A stretch of DNA of 63,929 bases from Lachnospiraceae bacterium UBA3316. Lineage in GTDB: Bacteria > Bacillota > Clostridia > Lachnospirales > Lachnospiraceae. This document shows positions 10,501-19,224 of the stretch, piece after piece (the stretch's first letter is position 1; each line of letters opens with the position of its first letter). The stretch covers positions 1-63,929 of the forward strand of contig DESK01000012.1 in the NCBI GenBank assembly GCA_002361955.1. Direction: 5' to 3'. The notes beneath the pieces are model-generated. The model saw only the letters and a program-made list of their open reading frames with translations. It did not search any database and was not told the DNA's origin. Made by a program: the position numbers and the translations under genes.

Positions 10501-13500
10501 CGGAACAACCACCTGGCAGCTGCTGGATGGCTGGAAGAACTGCGCGACAGTTACCGTTTATCCTCTTTCTGACCAGGGACGCGGAGAGGCTCAGACTGTA
10601 AAGGTTGTAAACGGTTCCGTGACACTGGAGGCTGCGGAAAAGACGGCGTACGTTGTACTGAAAGGGGAAGAAGCTCCCAAGGCACTGAATGAAGAGTTCG
10701 GTGAGGCTATGTACGTGATAGATCCTGGCTTTAACAGTTACGCAGGCACAGGCGACGGTTCTATGCTGAATGGCGACGTATGGTCCGGCGATATCGAGGA
10801 TGACAGCATCCGCGTAAAGAAGGTATCCAGCGGCGACCAGTATCTGGTGATCGACAACCCGGCTGCGGATGTGGCAGTTTCCACAGAGATTCACGGCCTG
10901 GTACCGGGACAGAATTACGTGGCCCAGGTTTATGTGGACAACAGATCCGATGTGAAGGCGTCCATCGAGGTTAACGGCGGAAAAGAAACCGTATCAAATT
11001 ATACCCTGAGATCCCTGGCTGAGAACTATATCCGTGCAGACCTGCACAATAGAGCCGCAGTTCCGGGAAGCAGGATGCAGATCATGCTGGTTTCCTTTAA
11101 AGCGGAATCAGAGACAGCTACCCTTACCTTAAAACGTGAGGCAGGAGAAGGCTACACCTACTTTGATGCGATCCGTGTGGTAGCGAAATCCCTGTATAAC
11201 TACCGTGAGGACGGCACCTTCGTACAGGATTTTGAGAGCGTAGTACAGGGACTCTATCCCTTCGTTATGGCTTCCGGACAGGGAGTTGACGATCCGTCCA
11301 CCCATCTGTCACAGTACCATGCGCCGTATTCACAGTCCGGATGGGGCAATGTCATTATTGACGACGTGATCAGCGGAGAGTGGTCTCTGAAACAGCACGA
11401 CAGCTACAAGAGAACAGGACTTGTTTATCGGACGATTCCTCAGAACTTCCATTTCGAGCCGGGGAAAACGTACGAAGTTTCCTTCGATTATCAGGCAGGA
11501 TCCGCGAACAGCTTCCGGATCTTTGTGGGAGAAGGAGAAGGTGAGAACGTAGTAGAGCAGCTTCCGTGGCTTGAGAAAACAACTACAGGCACGGTAGGCG
11601 AGAAATCCTGGACAAATAACTATACCTTTACCATCACAGGCGCACAGAGCGGACAGAGCTGGTTCGGACTGTATTCCAACGCGTCTAGCCAGGGCTCCAG
11701 TTCTTATGGAAGCTATGACTTTATCCTGGATAATCTGGTAATCCGTGAAGTGGATTCCGCCAGTGCGTCCATGACCCTCGATAAGAATGAGATTACCTTT
11801 AAGGGTGTGACGGGAACAGAGAAGATCAACGCGACTGTTTCCGGCGGAGAGGCAGAATTCTCCTACGCATCTGCAAATACATCCATCGCTACTGTCAGCG
11901 CGGACGGCACAGTGACGCCGGTGGCATTCGGCAGCACAGTGATCAGCGTAATGGCGAAGGTGGGCAACCAGATCATGGTAGCGTCTGTAGATGTGAATAT
12001 TCCGAAAGAGGGAATGAAATACCTGAGCTACAGCAATATTTACCAGAACTCCGCACAGAGCGGCGAGGAAGGAACGAATACCATCGATGGCAATCCTTCC
12101 AGCCTGTGGCATACAGCATGGAGCGGATTTGCAGTATCTGAGGACAATCCGGCAATTCTGACCTTTGAGTTGAACGGGGCTCAGGACTTTGATACCCTTC
12201 GCTTCCAGCAGAGGCCCAGCGGTTCCAACGGAATCATCAAGAAATACCAGTTTGTATGGGGAACATCCTTTAACGCCCAGACCCATGTGGTATCCGGCGG
12301 CGGCAACAGTGACGTGATCACGACGACAGACGCAGAGAGAGCAAACAAGGGATGGGTAAACGTAGATCTTTCAGGAATCGCAGACAAACGCGCTGTGAAA
12401 TACCTGCAGATCAGGGTATTGGAAGGTAATACCGTAGACGGCGGTGGACCATACGCTGCAATTGCAGAGTTTGAGGCGTACAGCTATTCAAAATACGAGG
12501 GAAGCGAGCCCAGCGGCACGGCTGTCGATAAGGCAGAGCTTGTCACTGTTTTAAAAGAGATGGCAAACGTGAACACCTTCGGTTTGACGGAAAACGACAA
12601 GAAAGAAATCGCGGAAGTAATGGAAAACGCGTCTAAGGTTCTGTCTTCCCAGACGGCTACCGCAAAAGACGTGGCAGATCAGATCGCGGCCCTTCGTGAA
12701 AAGAAGGCGGCTCTGACGACAGGTAAGATGTCGGCACTGGAAGAGCTGATCGACCAGGTGGCATCCAAAGATACCTCCGCATGTACAACCGCTTCCGTAT
12801 GGAACTTTGACCATGCGCTGAAGGTGGCAAAAATCACTGCGGGAAAGGATTCCGTAAGCTCCTTTGATATCAACAATGCGCTCTTCGTATTGCAGAGCAC
12901 AACAGATGACCTGGCAGTAGATACGAAGGCTCCGGCTAGAAACGCGCTGAAGAGCACCATGGCGGCAGCAGACGATATCTATGTAAAGGGACAGGAGAAG
13001 TATACAGAGGACAGCTGGAAGGCATTTGCGGATGCTTACAAGGCGGCAGGAAACACAGTATCAGACATCACAAAGAGCGAGGATGCGCTGAACGCGGCGA
13101 AGGAAGCTCTCGCAGCTGCCCAGGCTTCTCTGGAAGTGAGAAACCAGGAGGAAGAGGAAGCACTGGCTCAGGCCAGAAAGAATCTGAGCAGCGCGTTGAC
13201 AGCGGCAGAGAAGTATGACAAAGCCCTGTATACCACAGAAAGCTACACGAAGCTGACGATTGCGATGTTAAGCGCCAAGAATGTGCTGGCAGACGCAAAG
13301 GCAACGAAAGAGCAGGTTCAGAAGGCATTAGACGCTCTGAACCAGGCAATCCAGGGCCTGGTGAAGGTGACGACAGACGATCCGACACCGATTCAGCCCA
13401 CACCGAGCGTGAAGGTAGGCGACACCGTAACCTTAAAGAATGTTGTCTATAAGGTGACCAGCGTGAAGAAGAATACGGTCGCCGCATTCAAGGCAAAGAA

Positions 13501-13843
13501 TAAGAAGCTTTCCGCTGTTTCCATCGCGCCGACAGTGAAGATTCAGGGAAAGACCTTCAAGGTGACAAGTATCAGCGCAAGCGCCTTCAAGGGATGCGCA
13601 AGGCTGAAGAAGGTAACGATCGGCAAGAATGTGACTACCATTGGCAAGCAGGCCTTCTACGGCTGCAAGAAGCTCACGAAAGTGATCTTCAAGGGCGTGG
13701 CAGTGAAATCTGTGAAGACCGGCGCCTTCAAGGGCACAAACGCTAAGCTGAAGGTAACGCTTCCGAAGTCCTTAAAGGGCAAGAAGCGCGCGAAGGTAGC
13801 AAAGATGCTGAAAAAGGCCGGAGTGAAAAGAACAGTTAAATAA
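7511..13843 (+). CDS. Second secreted GH101 endo-alpha-N-acetylgalactosaminidase (2110 aa)
   Basis: Paralogue of the preceding gene with the same core plan: signal peptide (about 1-35, ending MQAKAADG), lectin-like domain, carboxypeptidase-regulatory-like module (242-323), mutarotase-like sandwich, GH101 barrel, galactose-binding-like modules, BIG2 (1416-1498) and F5/8-type C module (1498-1657). Predicted nucleophile is D786 (YLDVWY) and acid/base is E812 (STEFGT). The loop between them is six residues shorter than in the first copy, and a longer insertion (about residues 738-775) precedes the nucleophile, so glycan selectivity may differ. The C-terminus is different: several FIVAR-like helical modules (about 1676-1951), then a basic BspA-like leucine-rich repeat module (1963-2110) with the motif AFKGCARLKKVTIG. 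ATG 7511 follows AAAGGAGG (7495-7502) by eight bases; upstream in-frame starts lack a ribosome site. No LPXTG. Confidence 0.93.
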   Translation: MKGNQRKFRSFLAALLAFVLAFVPVLSGLPAMQAKAADGAVTWKYVKAGENNGNSHSYEDASQSPAAVLLNQSATMPLQGQVSAKVRFMNENPAADTRVAMFYTYQDAQHWIYVGYDNTSKWYYQYQNGEEGSYGSLEFSPATPEPATGKEYTITLALANEALQVKVAEGSNEYEAKGSYPAMKTLAESINGKGRFGFRVANAQNVATELMFTDVQYTGMDTTEDTWAFLLPELGSVVSDRVIASYSVSGKVTDASGKTIEGANVRLAGKTASTDANGNFSISGIETGTYELSVSATGYNAATKEITVENGNITGETIKLEKKQVVEYDTYIASSEMKVAIDPKFPRVMQYELLTGEAAGETFLGQTKELNTIKINGRNITPVLNSFDKADDKAVYKMSLTDGSSSIALDMEVTVSVAENDLTWKITDIAKKAGCPKINTIEVPRLNLVTVSDSQADAQFKGATNSGDVNASGDREITFSNGFSVNSTSSYVYGFVSGGGLSAGLWSNSEALGDRRIILNNGTDTMSLTSAAWYYEYGDSAASANYEYTPVSELPCTKVCIAADMNDDGVANWQDAAIAYRDIMNNPYGSENVPELVNYRILMNLGGEATNPFLMSADNLKKVYLATDGLGQAIMLKGFGNEGHDSANSEYGDIGEKIGGAEGFRKLINIAHQYNTEVGIHVNAQEAYTEAQTFSDDLILGSSSTGWNWMDQAYVIDKIKDLGSGLRYKRLLQLFDQLNGTSLYANPWPGVAGQGDNETIADDATIADTVQKSIAKGTNMDFIYLDVWYQDSWETRKIAQQFNSLGWRFSTEFGTTGEYDSTWQHWATDAPYGGSTSKGNNSEVMRFIRNHQKDSYVLNYPRYGGTADNPLLGHLYLDGFEGWGSNNNFNNYIVNTFKENLPAKFLQHYQITKWVDYTGKEGDVSPTQNQEKEITLKSADGADTVVVRRNEEQRNDTVIERTITLNGTKVLEDGTYLLPWEDSETGEEKLYHWNYDGGTTTWQLLDGWKNCATVTVYPLSDQGRGEAQTVKVVNGSVTLEAAEKTAYVVLKGEEAPKALNEEFGEAMYVIDPGFNSYAGTGDGSMLNGDVWSGDIEDDSIRVKKVSSGDQYLVIDNPAADVAVSTEIHGLVPGQNYVAQVYVDNRSDVKASIEVNGGKETVSNYTLRSLAENYIRADLHNRAAVPGSRMQIMLVSFKAESETATLTLKREAGEGYTYFDAIRVVAKSLYNYREDGTFVQDFESVVQGLYPFVMASGQGVDDPSTHLSQYHAPYSQSGWGNVIIDDVISGEWSLKQHDSYKRTGLVYRTIPQNFHFEPGKTYEVSFDYQAGSANSFRIFVGEGEGENVVEQLPWLEKTTTGTVGEKSWTNNYTFTITGAQSGQSWFGLYSNASSQGSSSYGSYDFILDNLVIREVDSASASMTLDKNEITFKGVTGTEKINATVSGGEAEFSYASANTSIATVSADGTVTPVAFGSTVISVMAKVGNQIMVASVDVNIPKEGMKYLSYSNIYQNSAQSGEEGTNTIDGNPSSLWHTAWSGFAVSEDNPAILTFELNGAQDFDTLRFQQRPSGSNGIIKKYQFVWGTSFNAQTHVVSGGGNSDVITTTDAERANKGWVNVDLSGIADKRAVKYLQIRVLEGNTVDGGGPYAAIAEFEAYSYSKYEGSEPSGTAVDKAELVTVLKEMANVNTFGLTENDKKEIAEVMENASKVLSSQTATAKDVADQIAALREKKAALTTGKMSALEELIDQVASKDTSACTTASVWNFDHALKVAKITAGKDSVSSFDINNALFVLQSTTDDLAVDTKAPARNALKSTMAAADDIYVKGQEKYTEDSWKAFADAYKAAGNTVSDITKSEDALNAAKEALAAAQASLEVRNQEEEEALAQARKNLSSALTAAEKYDKALYTTESYTKLTIAMLSAKNVLADAKATKEQVQKALDALNQAIQGLVKVTTDDPTPIQPTPSVKVGDTVTLKNVVYKVTSVKKNTVAAFKAKNKKLSAVSIAPTVKIQGKTFKVTSISASAFKGCARLKKVTIGKNVTTIGKQAFYGCKKLTKVIFKGVAVKSVKTGAFKGTNAKLKVTLPKSLKGKKRAKVAKMLKKAGVKRTVK

Positions 13844-13885
13844 ATGGACTGCGGAGTGCTCCGCGGTATCATGAAAGAAGTAAAC

Positions 13886-13932
13886 GAAGAGGCATATGGA
13901 AAGAGTGATCTTTCCGTATGCCTCTTCTTCTT
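13886..13932. terminator. Terminator between convergent genes
   Basis: An 18-bp stem (13886-13903 with 13910-13927) containing AGGCATATGGAAAG. It lies between the GH101 gene and the minus-strand ABC genes and could serve both directions, although its flanks are only partly T-rich. It shares its core with the lrgB terminator at 723-776. A smaller hairpin, GCGGAG-TG-CTCCGC, precedes it at 13851-13864. Confidence 0.75.
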
Positions 13933-13959
13933 GCGGGCAGCCAGACGGACTGGGGCGGC

Positions 13960-14754
13960 TCAGGCGAAATGCAGAAATTTTTCGGCCAAAGTGATAGCGG
14001 CATACAGCCCGGCCGCGATTGCGCACAAAATCAAAATTGACAGGATCACCAGATCCAGCTGAAAGACCTGGCTGCCATAGATGATCAAATAGCCCAGGCC
14101 CTGGCGGCTGGAGATAAATTCTCCGATGATCACACCGATCAGGCACAGGCCGATGCTGACCTTCATGATACTGATGATGTTCGGGAGGGTTCCGGGAAGC
14201 ACGACCTTAAAGAGAGCGTCCGTCTTTGTGCCGTGAAGGGTGTAGATCAGTTTTAGCTTTTCGGGGCTGACTTCCGTAAAGCCGGTGTATAGGTTCAGAA
14301 CCGCGCCGAAGACGGCCACAGAGACGCCGGCCACTACGATGGTCCGCATATTCGCGCCCAGCCAGACGATGAGCAGGGGCGCCAGCGCGGATTTGGGCAG
14401 GCTGTTCAGCACCACCAGATAGGGCTCCAGTATCTGGGAGAGCCTGGGGGAGAGCCAGAGAAGGATGGCGGCCAGAAGGCCTATGACCGTCACCAGCGCA
14501 AAGCTGAGCAGTGTTTCTGCCAGCGTCACACCGGTGTGGAGCAGAAGGCTTCCGTCGGCCGTCATTTGCAGGAACGCAGCCGCCACCCGGGAGGGACTGC
14601 TGAATACAAAGCTGTCAATCCAGCCGAGGGCTGCCGCTGTTTCCCATAAAATAAAAAAGGCGGCAAACAGCAGAAACCTGGCCCAGAGAATGGACTGCCG
14701 CTGCCTTTGCAGGCCTTTCAGATAATGCTTTTGATTCGCCGAGATCTCATGCAT
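13960..14754 (-). CDS. ABC transporter permease, NitT/TauT (SsuC/TauC) type
   Basis: A 264-residue permease with about six membrane segments and the inner-membrane loop typical of BPD-type importers for nitrate, taurine, aliphatic sulfonates or thiamine precursors (for example NSLPKSALAPLLIVWLG at about residues 115-131, the EAA-loop region). Its start overlaps the ATPase gene by 8 bases, so the two are translationally coupled. No periplasmic-type binding protein gene is adjacent, so the substrate is not determined. A sulfonate, taurine or thiamine-pyrimidine substrate are all possible. Confidence 0.85.
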   Translation of the reverse strand: MHEISANQKHYLKGLQRQRQSILWARFLLFAAFFILWETAAALGWIDSFVFSSPSRVAAAFLQMTADGSLLLHTGVTLAETLLSFALVTVIGLLAAILLWLSPRLSQILEPYLVVLNSLPKSALAPLLIVWLGANMRTIVVAGVSVAVFGAVLNLYTGFTEVSPEKLKLIYTLHGTKTDALFKVVLPGTLPNIISIMKVSIGLCLIGVIIGEFISSRQGLGYLIIYGSQVFQLDLVILSILILCAIAAGLYAAITLAEKFLHFA

Positions 14755-15514
14755 TTGTATTCATCTCCTTCCATATTTTATTAAAATAATCTTTAAATTC
14801 CGGGGCATTCCGGGACTTCAGGGGCGTGCGGTCCACAGCCTCCATATGAATGGGGATGATGGTTTTCAGGGTGGCGGGGCGGGAGGTGAGGATAAAGACC
14901 CGGTCAGCCGTGCTGATCGCCTCCGAAAGATCGTGGGTTACGAGAATGGCCGTCCTGTGCTCTTCTTTTATTATAGAAGAAATATCATCGCAGACGGCGA
15001 TCCTGGTCTGATAGTCCAGAGCGGAAAAAGGCTCATCCAAAAGCAGAAGCTCCGGGTCGAGGGCCAGGGTGCGGATCAGTGCCGCCCGTTGGCGCATTCC
15101 TCCGGAGAGCTCCGAGGGACGGCAGTCCCGAAAGCGGGAAAGCCCATAGGTGTAGAGCATTTTTTCCACCCGTTCTTTCGTCTCCGGCGTGATTTTTTTC
15201 TGGATTTCCAGGCCAAGCATCACATTCTGGTAGATGGTTCTCCATTCAAAGAGATGGTCCTTTTGCAGCATATAGCCGATCTCTGTGTGGGAGTCCTTCA
15301 TCTCCCGGCCACGCAGAAGGATGGTGCCCGATTCCGGCGGAAGCAGGCCGAAAATCAAAGACAGCAGCGTGGACTTGCCGCAGCCGCTGGGACCCACAAT
15401 GGCGATAAATTCTCCGTCATGGACGGTGAAGGATATATTTGATAAGGCAGGAGTCTCGCCGCTCCTGCTGTGATATGCATAATGGATGTCTCGAAGCTCC
15501 AATAATGGCTCCAT
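14747..15514 (-). CDS. ABC transporter ATP-binding protein, NitT/TauT (SsuB/TauB) type
   Basis: A 255-residue nucleotide-binding subunit. Walker A GPSGCGKST (about residues 39-47), Q-loop MLQKDHLFEW, signature LSGGMRQR, Walker B LLLLDEPFSALD and the H-loop VTHDLSEA are all intact. It energises the permease encoded just downstream. The start codon follows AGGAGGT on the minus strand (15519-15525). The operon in this window holds only ATPase and permease; the binding protein is either elsewhere or shared. Confidence 0.9.
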   Translation of the reverse strand: MEPLLELRDIHYAYHSRSGETPALSNISFTVHDGEFIAIVGPSGCGKSTLLSLIFGLLPPESGTILLRGREMKDSHTEIGYMLQKDHLFEWRTIYQNVMLGLEIQKKITPETKERVEKMLYTYGLSRFRDCRPSELSGGMRQRAALIRTLALDPELLLLDEPFSALDYQTRIAVCDDISSIIKEEHRTAILVTHDLSEAISTADRVFILTSRPATLKTIIPIHMEAVDRTPLKSRNAPEFKDYFNKIWKEMNTNA

Positions 15515-15598
15515 AGCTACCTCCTATACCTGTGTGTTTCCTGTTTTATTTTATGAGGGCCGTGGGAAAAGGTGAGTCCGCGGCCAAAAAAGTTTGGG

Positions 15599-15627
15599 TT
15601 GTAAAGGCGTGCGGTCATTGATACAAT
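15599..15627 (+). promoter_or_regulatory. Sigma-A-type promoter of queH
   Basis: TTGTAA (15599-15604), 17-base spacer, TACAAT (15622-15627), about 70 bases before the queH start and divergent from the ABC operon. Confidence 0.65.
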
Positions 15628-15698
15628 ACAGACAATGGGCAGCAGACAGGCAGCCGGATCAAGCCAGACCAGGCTGTGACGGAAGGAGGAACTTGTGT

Positions 15699-16340
15699 AT
15701 GAATCGAAATTATCAAAAAGAGCTGGATAACATTCTGACAGAAAACAGCGGCAGGGAAAAGCTTCCCACGCTGCTGCTTCACAGCTGCTGCGCTCCCTGC
15801 AGCAGCTATGTGCTGGAATACCTGTCAAAATATTTCCTGATCACTGTGTTTTATTACAATCCCAATATTTACCCGGAGGAGGAGTATGGCAGGCGGGTGG
15901 AGGAGCAAAAGAGGCTGATTGGCGAGATGCCCGCCGTTCATCCCATTGCCTTTGAGGCTGGCCCTTACGACAAGGAGCGCTTCTATGACATGGCCCGGGG
16001 GCTGGAGCAGGAAAAGGAGGGAGGCGAGCGCTGCTTTCGCTGTTATGAGCTGCGCCTCAGAGAGGCGGCCAGGCTGGCAAAGGAGAGGGGATTCGACTAT
16101 TTTACCACCACGCTGACGATCAGCCCCTTAAAGAATGCGCCAAAGCTCAATGAGATCGGAGAGAGGCTGGCAGAAGAATATGAGACGGTATGGCTCCCCT
16201 CGGATTTTAAGAAAAGAAACGGTTACAAACGCTCCACAGAGCTGTCAAAAGAGTATGGGCTTTACCGGCAGGACTACTGTGGCTGCGTTTTTTCCAGACG
16301 GGAAAGAGAGGATTGTCGAAAAGCCAAAGTGGTGGTATGA
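15699..16340 (+). CDS. queH: Epoxyqueuosine reductase QueH
   Basis: A 213-residue protein of the QueH (former DUF208) family, which performs the last step of queuosine synthesis, reducing epoxyqueuosine to queuosine in tRNA, as an alternative to QueG. The metal-binding cysteines are seen as HSCCAPCSS (about residues 28-36), CFRCYELR (about 113-120) and YCGC near the C-terminus. ATG 15699 follows GGAAGGAGGA (15681-15690). It lies 46 bases before argH in the same direction. No other queuosine genes are in the window, so it may act on tRNA made with salvaged precursors. Confidence 0.92.
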   Translation: MNRNYQKELDNILTENSGREKLPTLLLHSCCAPCSSYVLEYLSKYFLITVFYYNPNIYPEEEYGRRVEEQKRLIGEMPAVHPIAFEAGPYDKERFYDMARGLEQEKEGGERCFRCYELRLREAARLAKERGFDYFTTTLTISPLKNAPKLNEIGERLAEEYETVWLPSDFKKRNGYKRSTELSKEYGLYRQDYCGCVFSRREREDCRKAKVVV

Positions 16341-16386
16341 TGATACATTGAAAGAAAAGGGACTGACCAACGGAGAGGAGAATACT

Positions 16387-17763
16387 ATGGCACAGTTATG
16401 GGGCGGACGCTTCACAAAAGAAACAGATCAGCTGGTTTACAATTTTAACGCGTCGATTTCCTTTGACCGGAAATTTTACAGGCAGGATATCCAGGGCAGC
16501 ATGGCTCATGTGCGCATGCTGGCAAAGCAGAACATCCTGACGGAGGAGGAGAAAGAGCAGATCCTGGAGGGACTTGCGGGAATCCTGGAGGATGTAGAGA
16601 AGGGCACACTGGAAATCACGGATGAATACGAGGACATTCACAGCTTCGTGGAGGCGAATCTGATCGACAGGATCGGGGACGCGGGCAAGAAGCTTCACAC
16701 AGGGCGCAGCCGGAACGATCAGGTGGCGCTGGACATGAAGCTCTATACGAGAGACGAGGTCCTGGAAATCGACGCCCTGTTAAAAGGGCTTTTGGAGACG
16801 ATTCTCAGGCTGATGGAGGAGAATCTTGACACCTATATGCCGGGATTTACCCATCTGCAAAAAGCCCAGCCCATCACCTTCGCCCACCACGCAGGGGCCT
16901 ATTTTGAAATGTTTAAAAGAGACAGGCAGAGACTGGGAGATATTTACAGACGGATGAATCTGTGTCCCTTAGGCTCCGGGGCCCTGGCGGGGACTACCTA
17001 TCCTTTAGACAGGGAGTATACGGCGGAGCTTTTGAATTTTGACGGCACCACCTTAAACAGCATGGATTCCGTGGCAGACAGGGATTACCTGATCGAGCTG
17101 CTTTCCGCCCTGTCCACGATCATGATGCATCTGAGCCGTTTTTCTGAGGAAATCATCATCTGGAACAGCAACGAGTACCAGTTCGTAGAGCTGGATGACG
17201 CCTACAGCACAGGCAGCAGCATTATGCCCCAGAAGAAAAACCCCGATATCGCGGAGCTGGTAAGGGGCAAGACGGGGCGTGTTTACGGGGCGCTCATTTC
17301 CCTGCTGACGACGATGAAGGGGATTCCTCTGGCATATAATAAAGATATGCAGGAGGATAAGGAGCTGACCTTTGACGCCATCGATACGGTGAAGGGATGC
17401 ATCGCTCTGTTTAACGGGATGATCGGGACGATGAAGCTGAACAGGGAGCGGATGGAGGGCAGCGCGAAGAATGGCTTTACAAACGCCACCGACGCTGCGG
17501 ATTATCTGGTAAATCATGGGATCCCCTTCCGTGACGCCCATGGCATTGTGGGAAGGCTGGTGCTGTATTGCATCGAAAAAAATATTTCCCTGGATGAGAT
17601 GACGCTGGAGGAGTATCAGGCCATCAGTCCTGTGTTCCAGGAGGATATTTACGAGGCGATCAGCCTGAAGACCTGCGTGGAGAAGCGGACGACCATCGGC
17701 GCTCCGGGGAGGGAGGCCATGAGCCGTGTCATCGAGAAAAACAGGGAATACCTTAAGGACTGA
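16387..17763 (+). CDS. argH: Argininosuccinate lyase
   Basis: A 458-residue enzyme of the fumarase/aspartase superfamily that splits argininosuccinate to arginine and fumarate, the last step of arginine synthesis. The N-terminal LWGGRF motif and the catalytic serine loop GSSIMPQKKNPD (starting at residue 276) are intact, and the length is normal. ATG 16387 follows GGAGAGGAG (16372-16380); the frame is open far upstream across queH, but only this start matches the family. argG is not in the window. Confidence 0.97.
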   Translation: MAQLWGGRFTKETDQLVYNFNASISFDRKFYRQDIQGSMAHVRMLAKQNILTEEEKEQILEGLAGILEDVEKGTLEITDEYEDIHSFVEANLIDRIGDAGKKLHTGRSRNDQVALDMKLYTRDEVLEIDALLKGLLETILRLMEENLDTYMPGFTHLQKAQPITFAHHAGAYFEMFKRDRQRLGDIYRRMNLCPLGSGALAGTTYPLDREYTAELLNFDGTTLNSMDSVADRDYLIELLSALSTIMMHLSRFSEEIIIWNSNEYQFVELDDAYSTGSSIMPQKKNPDIAELVRGKTGRVYGALISLLTTMKGIPLAYNKDMQEDKELTFDAIDTVKGCIALFNGMIGTMKLNRERMEGSAKNGFTNATDAADYLVNHGIPFRDAHGIVGRLVLYCIEKNISLDEMTLEEYQAISPVFQEDIYEAISLKTCVEKRTTIGAPGREAMSRVIEKNREYLKD

Positions 17764-17795
17764 GCAGCAGCCAAGCAGATACTTTATAATTGTTC

Positions 17796-17827
17796 TTGAT
17801 TTTTTCTGCAAAATGGTATAGTATAGT
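17796..17827 (+). promoter_or_regulatory. Possible promoter of asd
   Basis: TTGATT (17796-17801) with TATAGT at 17817-17822 (spacer 15) or 17822-17827 (spacer 20), in an AT-rich stretch of the argH-asd gap. Neither spacing is ideal. Confidence 0.35.
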
Positions 17828-17909
17828 CCAAAGAAAGACAAATGTACGCAGTGCAGAGACAACCGCGCTCCGTGCAGATGCCGGATACTAATAAGAGGAG
17901 AATGAAAAA

Positions 17910-18995
17910 ATGGAACAGAAATTGAGAGTAGGAATTTTAGGAGCTACCGGAATGGTAGGACAGAGATTTATTTCACTTTTGGAGAATCATCCCTGGTTCG
18001 AGGTTGTGACGCTGGCGGCCAGCCCCAGGAGCGCAGGAAAGACTTATGAAGAGGCTGTGAACGGCAGATGGAAGATGGATACTCCTATGCCGGAGGCAGT
18101 GAAAAATATCGTTGTCATGAATGTCAACGAGGTGGAGAAGGTAGCTGCCAGTGTGGATTTTGTATTTTCCGCAGTGGATATGTCAAAGGATGAGATCAAA
18201 AAGATTGAGGAAGAGTACGCGAAGACGGAGACTCCCGTGGTGTCAAACAACAGCGCCCACCGCTGGACGCCGGACGTACCGATGGTAGTGCCGGAAATCA
18301 ACCCGGAGCACTTTGAGGTGATCGAGTACCAGAAGAAGCGTCTGGGAACCACGAGAGGGTTTATCGCTGTAAAACCCAACTGTTCCATTCAGAGCTACGC
18401 GCCGGTGCTGACGGCGTGGAAGGAGTTCGAGCCCTATGAGGTGGTGGCGACGACTTACCAGGCGATCTCCGGAGCGGGAAAGACCTTCAAAGACTGGCCG
18501 GAAATGGTAGAAAATATCATTCCTTACATCGGCGGTGAGGAAGAGAAGAGTGAGATGGAGCCTTTAAGGCTCTGGGGAAAGATTGAGGATGGCGTGATCA
18601 AGCCGGCCGAGTCCCCGGTGATCACCTGCCAGTGCATCCGCGTTCCCGTATTGAACGGACATACGGCCGCAGTCTTTGTAAAGTTCAGAAAGAAACCGAC
18701 CAAGGAGCAGCTGATTCAGAAGATCAGGGAATTTAAGGGACTTCCCCAGGAGCTGAACCTGCCCAGCGCGCCGAAGCAGTTTATCCAGTACATGGAGGAG
18801 GACAACAGGCCTCAGGTAAAGGCGGACGTAAACTATGAGAACGGCATGGGCGTATCTGTGGGACGGATCCGTGAGGATAAGGTATATGATTTCAAATTCG
18901 TAGGCCTCTCCCACAACACGGTGCGCGGAGCGGCCGGCGGAGCTGTGCTTTGCGCGGAAACACTGACGGCCAAAGGATATATCAAAGCAAAATAA
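17910..18995 (+). CDS. asd: Aspartate-semialdehyde dehydrogenase
   Basis: A 361-residue NADP-dependent enzyme that reduces aspartyl phosphate to aspartate semialdehyde, the branch point to lysine, diaminopimelate, threonine and methionine. N-terminal nucleotide-binding motif GILGATGMVGQRF; the catalytic cysteine is C158 in KPNCSIQ. The length and the motif RIREDKVYDFKFVGLSHNT fit the archaeal/fungal-like ASADH subgroup common in Clostridia rather than the E. coli type. The start follows AAGAGGAG. It is monocistronic, with a terminator just after it. Confidence 0.95.
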   Translation: MEQKLRVGILGATGMVGQRFISLLENHPWFEVVTLAASPRSAGKTYEEAVNGRWKMDTPMPEAVKNIVVMNVNEVEKVAASVDFVFSAVDMSKDEIKKIEEEYAKTETPVVSNNSAHRWTPDVPMVVPEINPEHFEVIEYQKKRLGTTRGFIAVKPNCSIQSYAPVLTAWKEFEPYEVVATTYQAISGAGKTFKDWPEMVENIIPYIGGEEEKSEMEPLRLWGKIEDGVIKPAESPVITCQCIRVPVLNGHTAAVFVKFRKKPTKEQLIQKIREFKGLPQELNLPSAPKQFIQYMEEDNRPQVKADVNYENGMGVSVGRIREDKVYDFKFVGLSHNTVRGAAGGAVLCAETLTAKGYIKAK

Positions 18996-19002
18996 AATAA
19001 TT

Positions 19003-19038
19003 AAAAAATGGAGAAAAATAAATTTTCTCCATTTTTTG
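19003..19038 (+). terminator. Terminator after asd
   Basis: Stem AAAAAATGGAGAAAA (19003-19017) with TTTTCTCCATTTTTT (19023-19037). The A-rich left arm would allow it to work in both directions. Confidence 0.85.
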
Positions 19039-19189
19039 CGTCATCATTTGCGAGCTGATGCGTCTATATATAAAAGGAAAAATTTAACGGGAATGGAACC
19101 TTTTCACTGACGCGAAGCATATTTTTTTAAAATCGCATAAATGAATAGGTTTAAAAGTCATGTTTTGAAATAATATCGTAGGATAAATG

Positions 19190-19218
19190 TTGACATTAAA
19201 TATCAAATGAGCTAAAAT
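19190..19218 (+). promoter_or_regulatory. Sigma-A promoter of the BlaI/M56 operon
   Basis: Consensus TTGACA (19190-19195), 17-base spacer, TAAAAT (19213-19218). It sits directly before the dyad described next. Confidence 0.85.
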
Positions 19219-19224
19219 CTACTC

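Noticed and set aside
1063..13843. Recent tandem duplication of the GH101 gene
   Set aside because: Nucleotide sequences have diverged throughout, loops differ, and the C-terminal modules are unrelated. An old duplication or separate acquisition is more likely.
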